Positions 23,663 to 35,530 of a stretch of 64,000 bases of DNA are shown in pieces. The stretch is from positions 482,501 to 546,500 of the forward strand of contig JAEMWC010000458.1 of the NCBI GenBank assembly GCA_016490735.1. Reading direction: 5' to 3'. Made by a program: the position numbers and the translations under genes. Under the pieces are notes generated by a model. That model was not told the DNA's origin. It saw only the letters and a list, made by a program, of their open reading frames with translations, and made no database searches. How positions within the stretch are numbered: position 1 is the stretch's first letter; every line of letters begins with the position of its first letter. The stretch is from Pachyseris speciosa. Taxonomy: Eukaryota > Cnidaria > Anthozoa > Scleractinia > Pachyseridae.

Positions 23663-24339
23663 ATCAGTCCCAGTTCTTACCGCGTGGAGTGATAATGCTG
23701 GGCCGTTGGTATTTTTGTTGTTGTTGTTGTAGTGACAATGCTGGTTCCTTCGAGTTTTTTTTTTTTTTGGTTTGTACGTTGTGACCTCTGAGTTAGGTAA
23801 TTTTTTTTTACATCTGAACTACTTAACCTGACTTTGAGAGCAACCTAAAATCAGAAATGAAATGTAAATTTAAAACAAATATTGCAAAAAAAAAAAAAAA
23901 AGAAGTTTTGTAGCAGAAAATAACGCCGAGTTTTGAATTTTATGCTAAAAAGAGAAAGACGTGATAACGGTGGGTAACCATACATAACATTGTGGTAATG
24001 CAGAATTTGCAAGAACACACGAATTTTATAAACTAAATGCACACTTTATTTCTTGATAACGTATCAATTTTACTCATGTCTGAAAGTCAAATGAATTTGT
24101 TCTCAGCATGGCTTTTAGCAGAGTTAATGAGCCTGTTGTAGATGGCGACACATCAGTTTCGAGTAGCGTCCATGCCATTTTAGTATGGGGGAAATGCAAA
24201 ATTGATAGGTTCAACGGTCTGCCAAGATCCAGGTTGAAAATCAAACACTACTTCTGGAAGATCAAATAAAACTGTTTGAGAGTCTTAATTAATTAGCTTT
24301 GCTGTTGTTACCTACAAATGGTCAAGGATGGCGGCGTCT
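23663..24339. other. Non-coding stretch
   Basis: It contains homopolymer runs (T at 23,756-23,769; A at 23,885-23,901). No gene is recognised. Confidence 0.4.
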
Positions 24340-24766
24340 TCAACAAGGACTATTTAAAGTGCCACTCGAATTGCGTCCCTACAGTATCTGAATCCTAGTC
24401 CCCTCAGAACAAATATTAGAAATTTTGCCCAACAATTATTGGATGCTACTACTGGAATGATATTCCCATTTCTATTCGCCAACAATCCACAAGAAAATTA
24501 TTTAAAAGAGCTCTCTTTCAGTATTATTTTGCTCAGTATTAATTTCTACCATGCGCCTATGTAAAACTTCTTTTCCTTCAGTTTCTCATCTCCTCTATTT
24601 GTAGTAAGGTTTCCTCTTTTTATCTTAACAAATTATGTATTGTAATTTAAAAGGGCATATAATTAGTCTACTATATCATGCCCTTCTCCACTCCTTCTCT
24701 ATTCCTAGTCACTGTAAGAAATCTTATATGATAATTTGGAGTAAATAAAGAAAATGAAAAAAAAAA
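24340..24766 (+). pseudogene. LINE C-terminal fragment and 3' UTR
   Basis: The coding end reads WNDIPISIRQQSTRKLFKRA, then LFQYYFAQY and a stop (about 24,458-24,541). This is the typical WN.IP..IR...S...FK tail of CR1/L2-type reverse transcriptases. Upstream frame breaks and a 3' AATAAAGAAAATGAAAAA tail show a truncated relic. Confidence 0.6.
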
Positions 24767-24858
24767 GTGGTTTGGTTGATATAAAAACAAATATATCAAA
24801 AGTATCAGAAATTTTTCTTGTTACCACTTTGATATATTTAGTTTTATATCAACCACAC
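24767..24858. mobile_element. Short hairpin element
   Basis: GTGGTTTGGTTGATATAAAA... (24,767-24,803) and its inverted partner (24,826-24,858, ending TTTTATATCAACCACAC) form a near-perfect stem around a 22-base centre. It is a minimal MITE or solo foldback. Confidence 0.6.
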
Positions 24859-25621
24859 TAGGGGCGTTTGAACGAGGTCCCGGCGTTTGCTCGAGGTCCC
24901 CATTTGTGGTCTGAGATTACAAGTAAAAATAATATCTTTAATATCACTGCTACGTCAAACTACTAAGTACTGTATGCTGCTTTGGTAATTTGAATAAATG
25001 TGCAAAGGAAAAGAACCGGCGTAACATAACTAGGATGGATGCTGTACAACAAAATAAAACGCATTATCAATGTCCGCGTTCGTGTTGTATTACTGACGCA
25101 CTTTCTTTCTTTATTATAGTACTCTTTATCTTTGGACCCCTCCAGCGTTTGTTTGTTTATAAGTTGTTTAAGTCTTTTCATGAGTTGTCCTTTCTGGTAT
25201 GAAACCGGGCATTGAATAGTAATAAGGATTTGAAGGTCGCCTTTCTTTAACTTCATCATTAAACGCCGGACCCGGGCCGTGAAAAGTCGGCTTTAAATAT
25301 AATAAATTCCGGGACCAAACCGTCGATTTTTAAATAAACGCCGAGAGCTTTTAATCGAGAAAATACGATACTGCAGTTGAGTGGAAGCATGACCTGTTAG
25401 AATTACAAACGACCAAAATACTTTACTTACTTTCATAATCTAATACGACGTTAAGTAAACATAAAAGGTCAGCTTTTATTAAATGGACAAATGATTAGTA
25501 AACATCCTACAAAATGCTAGATAGCTTTATGATCACAAAGCTTCTTCATTAAGGAAGGCGCGCCAACTGTTAAAAGAAATTACTGTACTGAGTGAGATTT
25601 ATTAAAAGAGTGCTCGCTCAT

Positions 25622-25700
25622 TTATTCATCCATCGATCCATCCATCCATCCATCCGTCTGTTCGTCCGTCCGTCCGTCCGTCCGTACGTTCGTTCGTATT
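25622..25700 (+). repeat. Microsatellite CATC/CGTC, with unit B copy at 46,087-46,166
   Basis: Runs of ATCCATCCATCCATCC are followed by GTCCGTCCGTCCG, then CGTTCGTTCG. The same tract is conserved in both tandem units. Confidence 0.85.
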
Positions 25701-27419
25701 TTTACTCATTTATTTATCTATTTCTTTATTATTTATTATCTGTACAATAGGATTCATTACGGCCCCAGTAACAGGGTAAAGAAATCCGTTCAATATATCT
25801 CAAGACTGAAGAAAAATACCAACACGGATTAAAAACCCTGGGGATCTTTATTTTTCATACGAGAATGGTTCCGAATTTGCCCAGAAAGACGTTATTCCCT
25901 GCTAGCAGAGATCTCTTTTCCTTGTATTTAGCGTGCAGGAGAAAAGATACCTCTGCCTTGGGTCGAAATGGTCGTGGACGGAGGTTTTAAAACGCATGCT
26001 CCCTTTATTGTTTGCTGAGCGATCATATGCTAAAAGCATCACGTGATGGTTTGGTCGCTAAGAAACCGCGGCTCATGCTCAACACAGACCGTTTCGACCA
26101 ATGGCAGAGGTCTCTTTTCTCCCGCACGCTGAATACAAAAGAGGCCTCTGTTAGTAGGGAACAGTCGTTAGCGATAAAAATTGTAAAAAGATCTAAAACT
26201 TTCATCTCATGTGTGTTAACGCTTGACTATGGCGACCCCCGGAAAGATTTCAAAGTGCTTCCATCTTCTGCATATAAGATGACTTATTCTCATCATAAAT
26301 TTTTTATTAAAAAAGTATTTCACTTGTTAGACCACATTGACAGGTGTCTTTAGTGTCACGTGACATCTCTTGATTAATGACGTCACGATACGTGTTATGG
26401 AAAATGGGGTACGTTTGCACTTAGAAATTCTAAAATCTTTCTGCTTCAAAATGTTTAATGTGGTATAGGTCATTATCAGTGTTAGATATTTGGACATTAA
26501 ATTTGTCACGTGACCTCTTTTGTCTTATTTTACCGCTTCCGTTAAGACGTGGACATGATTAAAAGGCGGTATGATAAAGCCCTTAACAGGAGCATGACAG
26601 GAAAGAACAGAAAATATTTGTGTAGGATGGCTTTCTATACCCCGTTTTCGACTAAAGATTTGCATCGTTTTTAGCCGTTAAAAGGTCACGTGACCAAAAT
26701 TTGATAGGAAAGAGCATGTCAAATGGGTAAGCATGCGCATACTAAATTGCTCGCCAAGTTTCATAACGATTGGATAAATCCTTCTCCTTAAAACAAAAAT
26801 TTGCCATTTTAAGAGATTCGTCAAGCCCTAACACCCTTGAGATCAACGCGCAAACCGTATTTTATTTTCCAGGGAGCCATATTTGACGTTTTGAAAGCGT
26901 CATGATGACTGGATGGCGTCAGCTGCATTGAGAGGTACAACTAGTACAGTACATATCGAGCAGGGAAGTAGAAGCCAAGAATAAAAATGGTAGAAGATGT
27001 AAACGATCGTCGCAGTTATTAACGCTACTAAAGCAGAAGCGAAAAGAAGCCTGCAGCTGCTAACAGATCAGTTGTAGTCACTGACCATCCATGACAAACG
27101 CTTTGACAACAAACAAGCCGCATAATATCCCCTTGCGTTTTCGTTATGTTTCCAAATAATAGGCTTTCAACTTTAATAGATCGTCTGTTGTGTCATCTAC
27201 TAAATGATGTTAATAATATGTAATACGTATGCAAATAGCGCCGCTGGGGGTCAATGACGTCATCCAACCTGGGAGGCTTTTTTTAGATTTTTCACTTTTC
27301 GGTTTTGGCTTGTATGTCGAAAGAACAGTAGCTATCGAACTTGAAAGGCAAATAGAAAACTAAGACAAAGAAAATAAGGAATAAATAGGCGTACTGTACT
27401 TCCCTACGGAAGGGGGGGG

Positions 27420-27785
27420 GGGGGGGAGCGGCGGCCAACTTTCCAAGCCAATGGAGCAAAACTGTGGAACAGCATCTCTTTAGACATTCGCAAGAAAGAC
27501 TCCATTGGCTCTTTTAAATCCTCCGTTAAAAAACTGTTTTTAGTCAAGAACTCTTAGCTTAGTTTTCAGTTGTGCATTTCTAGATTTAGATTGTTAAAAA
27601 TTTTAACTTGTACCTTATTTTAAATTTTTAGCTGTATTCTATTTTGTAATTTTTTATGATCTCAAAGTGTAATTAGTAATTTAATTTTTAACTTAAGATA
27701 GAGGGACACTGGCTTGTCAGTTTTTAACTGTTATGTGCTACCCTCTATAAATAAAGTTGTTACTTACTTACTTAATTAATTAATT
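27420..27785 (+). pseudogene. LINE C-terminal fragment and tail (unit A)
   Basis: The reading frame gives ANGAKLWNSISLDIRKKDSI, then GSFKSSVKKLFLVKNS and a stop at 27,557. This is the C-terminal WN.I...IR....FK..LK signature of L2/CR1-type LINEs. A 3' UTR ending ATAAATAAAGTTGTTACTTA and a TTAC microsatellite follow. The unit B copy is at 47,885-48,240. It is 5' truncated next to a G homopolymer. Confidence 0.7.
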
Positions 27786-28336
27786 TATTCGCAGTTCATA
27801 TCAAAATGGGCTCCTGATATCAACCGTTAAACCACACCTCACTTGTTATTTAATATTTCCTTTATCTATGAGGCGATTTTCACCAAATTCACAGAAAATA
27901 CGTGTCGAAGATAAACAAAGAGCTTCGGAAATGGACAGCCTCCCAGAGAGAATTCTCTTGAAAAAACTTAAAAAAAAAAAAAAAAAGATGGTGGAGCGCA
28001 TAGCAACCACGCCTTGTACGTCCGAGGGTTAAATATTCCCATGACTAAATTCCACTTCATGTTGTCTTGCACCTGTCTTCGCGATTCAGTCAAAATATTT
28101 AATAGACTTTTGATTCAAAGAGTGTTGTGAGACTAGCGGCGAGGGTGGAAAAGAGTAATAAAAAGAGGGGAAAGGTACCTACCCCAGAGGTCCTCAAAAG
28201 GGAAAATTCCCATCAGTTAAACGGAGTCAAGCGAATAATTCGACCTTGCGCGAAAATAATATGTTATTCAACGGAAGTTTTAGTCGGATAATCGAACCCT
28301 TTTTAATCTTTTGAAGCAGCTGGGGCCCGTTTCTCG

Positions 28337-30364
28337 ATGCTCCCAGAATTGCCGGACTCGTTAAGCTGTTTTGTTTTCCATTCCAGATGGGAGTTTCAAA
28401 GGTTTTGAAAATTATACAGTGAAGTTACCAGCTAAAGAAACAAAATGGACTTCATTTGAGGTCAGGATACACCATTCAACCAGCTGTCCAACGCCCATAG
28501 TTTACAATTAAAACTGCAATCGTTAAAACGGCCAAATGGAAAAACAAGCCGTTTCACCGAGATACTACAAAAGACTAACGAAAGATGTACAGAAGAGGAG
28601 GAACTAGGACTTCCTTTCGATAACAAAATTCATGTCTGGGATAAACCGAACAGATAGCACAGGTAAATTTGACCCTACAAAGACTTAGGCCCGATTCAGA
28701 CACCGATCTTTTCATGGTCTGAACTTACTTCGAATTTGGACCGACACAAATTAACAAAATTACGTCTGTTTACGAACTTAATTTATCGTTCCACGTGCGT
28801 TCCTATTACAGTTCCATTTCCAGTTCCAGTTCCAGTTCTGAGTAAAACGTCTTAAGTATATACAACATAATAATTTATGCATGTTCGGCAAAGTTCGGCG
28901 TGTAAATCAAAGCCGTTGCAAAGTCGAAATTTCCACCTCATACAGGGGAAAACAACGGCTGAGCCGATCCAAATTAAAATAGCCGTTCTTAATTGATTCA
29001 GACACCGAACTTTTGATGTACTTAATGAATTAAGTTCGCTTAATGAAAAAATTACGGTGTCTAAATCGGGCCTTAGTCATGCGTAAAATGAAATACAAGT
29101 GCCACGCTTCTTCGATTCATAATCACACTTTTACCTATCATCGCGAGCTCTCTTTAATTTTAACGTCCAGTAAACGAAGGAGACTTTTTTCTAACGAACT
29201 GAGGTTTTTGCTGCGGTCCAACAGCGGTTCCAGTGACAGTGGCATGTGATGTCTGCAAAAGCGTTACCTTGGCAACTTCTAAGGAAACTACGGAAGTGAA
29301 CTTCGTTTTGTGTAATTGCCTGAGCTGTATTCTCGGGGTAGCAAAACTGCATTTGAATCGCTGATACAGTACCTCGTTGTAAAATCCTGACAAGCTTAGA
29401 TAGTTTATTTCTCTCCCAATGTGAGATTCTAATGAATATCTCCGGCGGTACAAATTATGCTCACTTGTCTCCTAACATTTCATATTTCTCCGCCCCCCCC
29501 CCCCCCCCCCCCCCTGTCCAGAAAGGAAGTGCTAGCAGACTATAAGGCTTTATGGAGATGGAATTTGAAATCTTCAAATAAAAGATAGCAGTTTTTTATA
29601 CTCATCTCCCCGAATAGAAGTGGCGTTAGTTCAGTTTCTTTTTCCTGTTGTACAATTTTGCTATATTCTACTTTCTCCACATAGCATTTTCGGGAAAAGG
29701 AGAGATCATAAGAGTGCGAATTAAGTTGCATGGTATTAAGCTGGTTAAAATTTTGAATCAGCTGTGGTCAGACGGTTTCATTCAGAGATGCTGCTTGACC
29801 TTCCGATAGAGGGTTTTCACCATACATGACAAAAAGACACCAGTTATGGAACATATGACCCTTCTTCTTTATGCGTGTTCGTTCTCTCACGAAATTCATG
29901 TATACATAACCTTTTGCTACCACCATCATCAATGAATGGTTTCTAGAGAAAGCGTTAAAGGTAGATGAGAAGAAGTGGCACTTGCATCATCACCAGCTCG
30001 TCATAATTGGTCAAGTGAAGGCATTTGAAAGTTAAATCAAAATATATTTTGCGATTCACACATACCCGGGAGCCAATGACGGCTATGAATAGATCGTGAT
30101 TACATGTACCGATACCATATAACGTGACATTTGTGATTGTTTAGCGTATGCACTAGACCGTCACGAAACAAGGGGAACATTGCTGACAAACAGGATATTA
30201 TGTCTGTAATACTGAAACCCAGAAGAGTTCGAACAAATTGTAGTATAATTATTAATTGTATATTTCACCAAATGGCTGACTGAACCACTTTGGCCTTTAC
30301 AGCATTTGGTGCTAAGAAATGTTTTACAGCTACCAACAAATGCCGCAATTAATCCGCTCATTTG
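28337..30364. repeat. Part of unit A missing from unit B
   Basis: This 2-kb stretch joins the GGGGCCCGTTTC.TCG sequence to GCAGCTTTTAGAGCG. In unit B these two phrases are fused at 48,780-48,785, so unit B carries a deletion. From 29,033 the stretch is homologous to 404-3,430. A C homopolymer lies at 29,493-29,514. No gene is supported. Confidence 0.8.
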
Positions 30365-30390
30365 CAGCTTTTAGAGCGACACTATATTAA

Positions 30391-30831
30391 AGTGCACCTA
30401 AAGGCAAAAATGTTTTTTTGATAAGATAATTCTTTTCACTTATAGGAAACATATTTTACCGTTTTCACCTCAAAATTCTGCTTTAAATGTGTCGCACAAG
30501 CTATGTAAAGTTAGCAAAACTAGCAGTCATATGGCCCCACAGCCGTGAGGTGACAGGCATGGACCTATTATCGATTTTACGTCACAAACGGCTTTGCATT
30601 CACGTTTTCAAAGAGTTTTTGCATTGCAAACCAGTTTGTGACGTAAAATCGAGAATAGGCCCACGCCTCTCACTGCACGGCCGTGGGGCCATAAGGCTGC
30701 TAGCTTTGCTACCTTTACATAGCTTGTGCGACACATTTAAAGCAGAATTTAGAGGTGAAAACGGTAAAATATGTTTTCTATAAGTGAAAGAATTATCTTA
30801 TCAAAGAAAAATTGTTGCCTTTACGCGCACT
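30391..30831. mobile_element. 441-bp palindromic MITE at a TTAA target (unit A)
   Basis: Ends read AGTGCACCTAAAGGCAA and the inverted counterpart, flanked by TTAA (30,387-30,390 and 30,832-30,835). Nearly the whole element folds on itself: ATTTTACCGTTTTCACCTC, ATGTGTCGCACAAGCTATGT and GATTTTACGTCACAAAC all recur inverted. The homologous site at 3,443 reads gatTAAcc without the element, which shows a clean TTAA target. TTAA duplication suggests a piggyBac- or Kolobok-type mobiliser. The unit B copy is 48,810-49,250. Confidence 0.85.
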
Positions 30832-31731
30832 TTAAGCAACAACATTACATGTAACTTTATCAGACTCGAATACATTTTACGACCAACTCGTAAATTTTTA
30901 TACAAGAGAAAGCTAAATTGGTTTTGCAGAGATGTGTATCAATTGTCCCCAAATTTTTGATTACCAACTAATCGCGCATTTCCTGCGTGTCTTCACCATG
31001 CATGTCGTTCTTATCACGATAATGGTGATTGTCACTGAACAAAAGAAGCACTTACAGCTCCCACAGCGCTTTATTGTGATCAAAGACACCTCTGGGCAGC
31101 TCTGTCAACTGGTTTTCACTCAAGTACCTACAAACAAATAATCACAACACTGTATTAATTAGCCATTTTCACTTTTTATATTGAATGCTTTGGTAACATT
31201 GATTAAGGTAATCACAGACAAGCGAATTCCAGAGTGCTTATTTGTAAATGACCTTCTCAGTTAAACAACAGTGTAAGTAATCATGGAGCTGGTTCCAGAT
31301 AGTTTTCCAAACAACGTATATAGAACATAATACATGGTATATGCCCTTTAAGGTATACCCTAGTGTATTTGGTCGGAATATGAAAATAGCACGTTTTGTG
31401 TGATCGTAATCAAGACCTAACTTTCGCAAACAGAATGTTAAATAACACTCTTTTACTTTTCAAGATGGACGAGAAGAATAGCCTTTGAATTGTGTTCGCG
31501 CTAAGTACGCCTTGACGAGTGGCTGCAAGTTACGGTAGGTCAGTTGCCAAACGGAAAATGAATGCGTAATGCTTTCCGATGAAGTATTTTACCGCAACAA
31601 GAGAAAGCGTTCGCGAGCTGTTCAATTCTGTTTCCTTAGAAAATCGCTTTCGCCTGTTTGTCTTTCGTTCTTATGCCATCGAGATAGCGCCAGAAATTCG
31701 TACCCAACTTTCCCATAAAATCGTAGTCGTT

Positions 31732-31795
31732 ATGGTTGCCCTATTGTTTAACACAAAGGAGTTTTTGCTTCTGTGTCAAACAATAGGGCAACCAT
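31732..31795. repeat. 24-bp-arm hairpin (unit A; unit B 50,152-50,215)
   Basis: ATGGTTGCCCTATTGTTTAA... pairs with its inverted copy around a 16-base loop, with one mismatch in the arms. The older paralog near 4,340 lacks it. It could be a tiny foldback element or a hairpin RNA source; the sequence alone does not decide. Confidence 0.6.
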
Positions 31796-32488
31796 CTTGC
31801 TTCATCAAATCCAAAATGGCGGCGCCCACGCAACTTGACAGCGAAAATGGGAGATGACGATATCCATTTTTTGAACACTTAAAAGTTATATCCACGTTTT
31901 AAAACAAAATTTGAAATCTAGTAATTATTACCTACAATTTAGCGTCAATTTGTTGTAAACGTGGATGTTCCCTTTAGAATGCAAGAGTAAACCAATGTTT
32001 ACTGCCTTCCTGTAGACTTGAGTCTCAAGTTTTATTCCGTTCTTTAAGAGATCAACGCCAATGAAAGGGACCCTACCATTCTCAGGAAGTTAAGAACTAT
32101 AATAAATTGTTACTGACTCCTAAAAACGAAACCAACAAGCAGCCAAGAAGGCTTGAGCTTGACACGCCATTACAGGATCAGCAGAAAACCGAGTGATATA
32201 TATGTAATTTTTGACCTGTTTTGAACAGCCCATTTTCATGTGAAGCATACTAGCAGAAAGGTAATTACGATTTTAATTAATAAAGGTATCCGTTTTCTGT
32301 CTCTATTTGCGTGCTGTATGATTGCCGTTCCCTTGAAATAACTGCCGACACCCAGTTTCGATTGCAAAAAATCCATTTGGCAATATAAAAATTTTGAGAA
32401 ATATTCATGTTTTAAAGTTTGATTTTGGCTTCCTGATTTCGGATCAGACCTCCTTCAAACGCACGAAATACAGAAATACAGTCTTAAT

Positions 32489-32844
32489 CCCCTACTGAAC
32501 GATCAAACATTTTCGTCCAACATCATGTTCCCTAAACACAATGTCAGATGTCTATTAAAACGGACTAACAATGTTTGACCAAAAACGTGATAAGAGAGTT
32601 TGACAATGGTCGCTGAAATTACAACGTTATCTCTTTGAATTTGTTGCTTTTTCCTTCTCGCGCCAGCCCTGTTGGCAGACGTGGCTATAAAACGATCAAA
32701 CCGAGTTTCAAACCAACAAACCAACGTCACGCGAAATGTTGGCTGAAAACGTTTGGTTTAAATCAAACATGGAAAACCCTTTCGATGTTCAAACACCTTC
32801 TTCCAACACGATGTTGGAAAAAATCTTTGATCGTTCAGCCGGGG
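32489..32844. mobile_element. MITE family 'CCCC..AACGATCAAACATTTT', unit A copy
   Basis: The left end CCCCTACTGAACGATCAAAC is mirrored at the right by GATCGTTCAGCCGGGG. It is orthologous in position to 9,408-9,761 and 50,908-51,264. Confidence 0.7.
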
Positions 32845-33475
32845 CCTGATAATTGCGGTCTAACGAGCTGGTGTCAAGATGGGAAACTCCGGGTGGCTTA
32901 AACTATTGTAATTGTTGATGAATGCATGTTAGTGACTCGATCGTCCTCCACAGTAGAATATGACCTAATTTATGCGCAGCGAGCGCGGCAGACAAGGAGA
33001 AACATAACTAGGAATAAATATGAGGAAGCTTGGAAAAGTCTCCAAACAATCGCCTTGAGGACTCTTTGCGGCCAGAAAGCAGCGCGCGTGCTAACAGAAT
33101 CCCCAGCGGAAACTACCTTTATGAACTGCTAAGCACAAGATAGGAATTTGAGCGTAACTTTCTGACCGCTTCCTCTCGTATAAAGTTTGTTTGTTCTCAG
33201 CAGGTGGACTGAATTTGGCGACGTTGACTTTCCGAAAGCCTTTTAAATGCAGCAGTAACAAATGGGTTTACATAAAATGGGCGTTTATCTTCTACGTTTC
33301 CCTAAATTTTTACTTTTATTTTGTAACATGTATTAGCAGGATTTTGTCAACCCAATTTTTGCTGTTGTTTTTATTCAGCATTGAGATTCTTAAGAGGCTT
33401 TGGCATGTTTTCTTCATCCCGTAACTGGCTTTTAAATTGACTTTTAGTTTTTTGGTGCTGTTCTCATTTTTGCTT

Positions 33476-33575
33476 AGGGAACGTTCTCATGATGGGGCGA
33501 TTGTTCCTATTTTGAGTGGTCCTATAGTATGAAAAGGAACAAATTGTTTTGAAAAATAGGAACAAAGTGTTCATT
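33476..33575. promoter_or_regulatory. GGAAC/GTTCC motif cluster before the chromodomain gene
   Basis: Within 100 bp there are GGAACGTTC (33,478), TTGTTCCT (33,501), AGGAACAAATTGTT (33,535) and AGGAACAAAGTGTTC (33,558). The same half-sites pack the intergenic region at 40,338-40,610. I infer binding sites for a regulator or recombinase shared by the element's genes. Confidence 0.45.
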
Positions 33576-33731
33576 TCGAGCTAAAAAGGAATCTCATGGC
33601 CAGAAATCCATTTCACTGGCCGAGGAGATCTGGGGCGGGAGAATGGGATCGAAGGTCGAACGAAATCGAAGCCGCGTGGATGAATGTTTTGAGTTTCGGC
33701 TGTGTTCTAAGCGAGTTTGGTAAAAGAAGAA

Positions 33732-34833
33732 ATGAACTATCGGAAGTTGCACAATACCTCTACAGTCGATTTACTGGAAAGTGTTTACAAAAACTATCGA
33801 CCGAGGAAGAGGAAGTCCAGGATATATGAAGTTGAGCGGCTTATTTGGAAGCGGGGAGGATTGGAGGTAAGGCATCAAGCTGTTTGGATACTTACAACTT
33901 AACTTTAAAATTATTTTTATGAGATAATTTAGATTTATCATTCTTGTTTGTCGATGTGTTATTAGCTTTATGTTTTGTTCTTATAGGAAACAGAGTATTT
34001 GGTTAAATGGGTTGGCTATTCCAAGTACGAGGCATCGTGGGAGATGTCAGACGATGTTTCCCCAGAATGTATTCGGTCAGTTTGTTTGCATTTAATTTTA
34101 TTTTTCCATCCGAGATAGATTTACACTGTTCAAACCGGTGGATCAATAGGTTTTGACCGCAGTACGAACGTGGTACTTGGTTAATAATATATATATGTGT
34201 ACTTTTCCGTGTGTAATCTTCTACAGGACCCAGAAAATTAGTTCAGCAATATTTTTTTCTGAAATTAAGATATGTGTATTTTAGTCATAATCCTGTAATT
34301 TACATTTGTAATTTTCTTACATTGAAAATACACAAATAACAACATCAGTGTTATTTGAGTGTGATTAGGTCTGGTTTATATTTTGTTAAAAAAATGAAAT
34401 TTGAATTGGGGTCATATATTTTACTTTTAGGCTGTTTGAAAAGCCAGAACCAGGGAGCAGGGAGGTAGAACAGGCAGTAGACAGTTTTAGAGGTGCAGTG
34501 GAGAGTCGTTTAAAGTCAATGAGCCGCCTCCCATTAACAATTGACTTTTCCTCCCACATTTACAAATATTTGTTTGAGAACAAGGGAGAGTTTAATAAGG
34601 GGTGGCTTTACCTGCAGGAAGAAGACTTCAAAAGACAGCATTTTCCTAAAAACTGGGACCAATGTCTTAACTCTTTTGGTGAAGGGCACAAAGTTTGTTA
34701 TCCTCTTAAAATGCACTTTTTTGTTTCTTGGTCTCCAAAGAAATATGTAAGACAGGACAATGGCGAGTTCAAGCTTGCCAGCAGAGCATACCAGGAGAGA
34801 CTTTCTTTTTCGTTTGCTAGGACACCATGTTAG
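33732..34833 (+). CDS. Chromodomain protein of the 12-kb element
   Basis: Three exons: 33,732-33,866, 33,987-34,075 and 34,431-34,833, with GT/AG borders (gtaagg...ttatag; gtcagt...ttttag), encode 208 residues. Residues 31-77 are a chromodomain: IYEVERLIWKRG, then after the first splice EYLVKWVGYSKYEASWE, with the aromatic-cage positions (Y32, W53, and Y56/Y59) present. The C-terminal part (90-208) has a recurring cnidarian layout, GWLYLQEEDF...WSPKKYV, of unknown function. The start is uncertain: an overlapping +1 frame from ATG 33,596 encodes ELSEVAQYLYSRF, which looks like a natural N-terminus; one base change near 33,775 would join them. AATAAA at about 35,407 is a candidate poly(A) signal. 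A chromodomain could guide the element to modified histones. Confidence 0.75.
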
Positions 34834-35530
34834 CATAATGCGTTTGTAGCTTGCAGCTGATTTTCATCACACAAGTATCATTTTAAGTAACAGACACAGA
34901 ACAGTAGTCAAATGATCATGAGTGCCTTTTGTTAGGATTTTGTGGAACAGTAATTTTTAACATGTTACTTAACTACAACTGCTCATGTTGCTTGTGCATT
35001 TATGCTTTTTTTCAACTAGTCCTTCCAGCCTCAAATACATGTAAGATCCAAAATTACCAATATTTACTTTTTAAATGAGGCAGCACAACTGGTTTCCAGC
35101 TATTTGACATTTCTGAATGTTCATTCTTTTTTAAATCTATTGGATGACAGAATGAAAACATAGTACATTCATTTGCTGAGTGTGTACAGAGCTGCAAATA
35201 ACAGTCGGTCATCAGACGATGGCTGAGCAAGATTTGTTCATGTCTGGCAAAATGCCAACTGTAGTGGGACACCATGTCTCTTACATTATGTCCCCTCATT
35301 TTTTTAATCCTAAATGACTATACCATTTCGCAGATGAATTTACATGTAAATAGATTGTAACTTTCTTATACACTTCTCCTTTGGAATGTTCCTTTTATGA
35401 GTCAAAAATAAAGGGCAACATAATGTCATGTCTGCCCACATTTTTGTTGTGTCTGACCAAAATGGTGAGCTAGTCAGACATATGTCCTTTCAACAAAAAA
35501 TAATAATTTGCAGCCTTGTATACACATCAA
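34834..35530. other. Convergent intergenic region
   Basis: It lies between the stops of the chromodomain gene and the minus-strand transposase-like gene. It holds a candidate AATAAA (about 35,407) and a GGAATGTTCC palindrome (about 35,383). No gene is seen. Confidence 0.5.

Larger units (their letters stand above)
24892..33289 (+). repeat. Tandem duplication unit A (left part)
   Basis: From CGAGGTCCCC at 24,892 the sequence aligns with unit B from 45,363 onward. The alignment holds to 28,336, resumes at 30,365 and continues to 33,289; unit A then continues at 45,259-45,364 after the 12-kb insertion. 28,337-30,364 is present only in this unit and corresponds to the segmental repeat at 404-3,430. 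Sequence identity to unit B is visibly very high (isolated single-base changes), so the duplication is recent. Confidence 0.9.

Noticed and set aside
30487..30783. 98-residue ORF
   Set aside because: It lies wholly inside the palindromic TTAA MITE; the unit B copy (48,906) truncates it, so it is not under selection.
34534..34836. 100-residue minus-strand ORF
   Set aside because: It is the shadow of the third exon of the chromodomain gene, which has splice and domain support.
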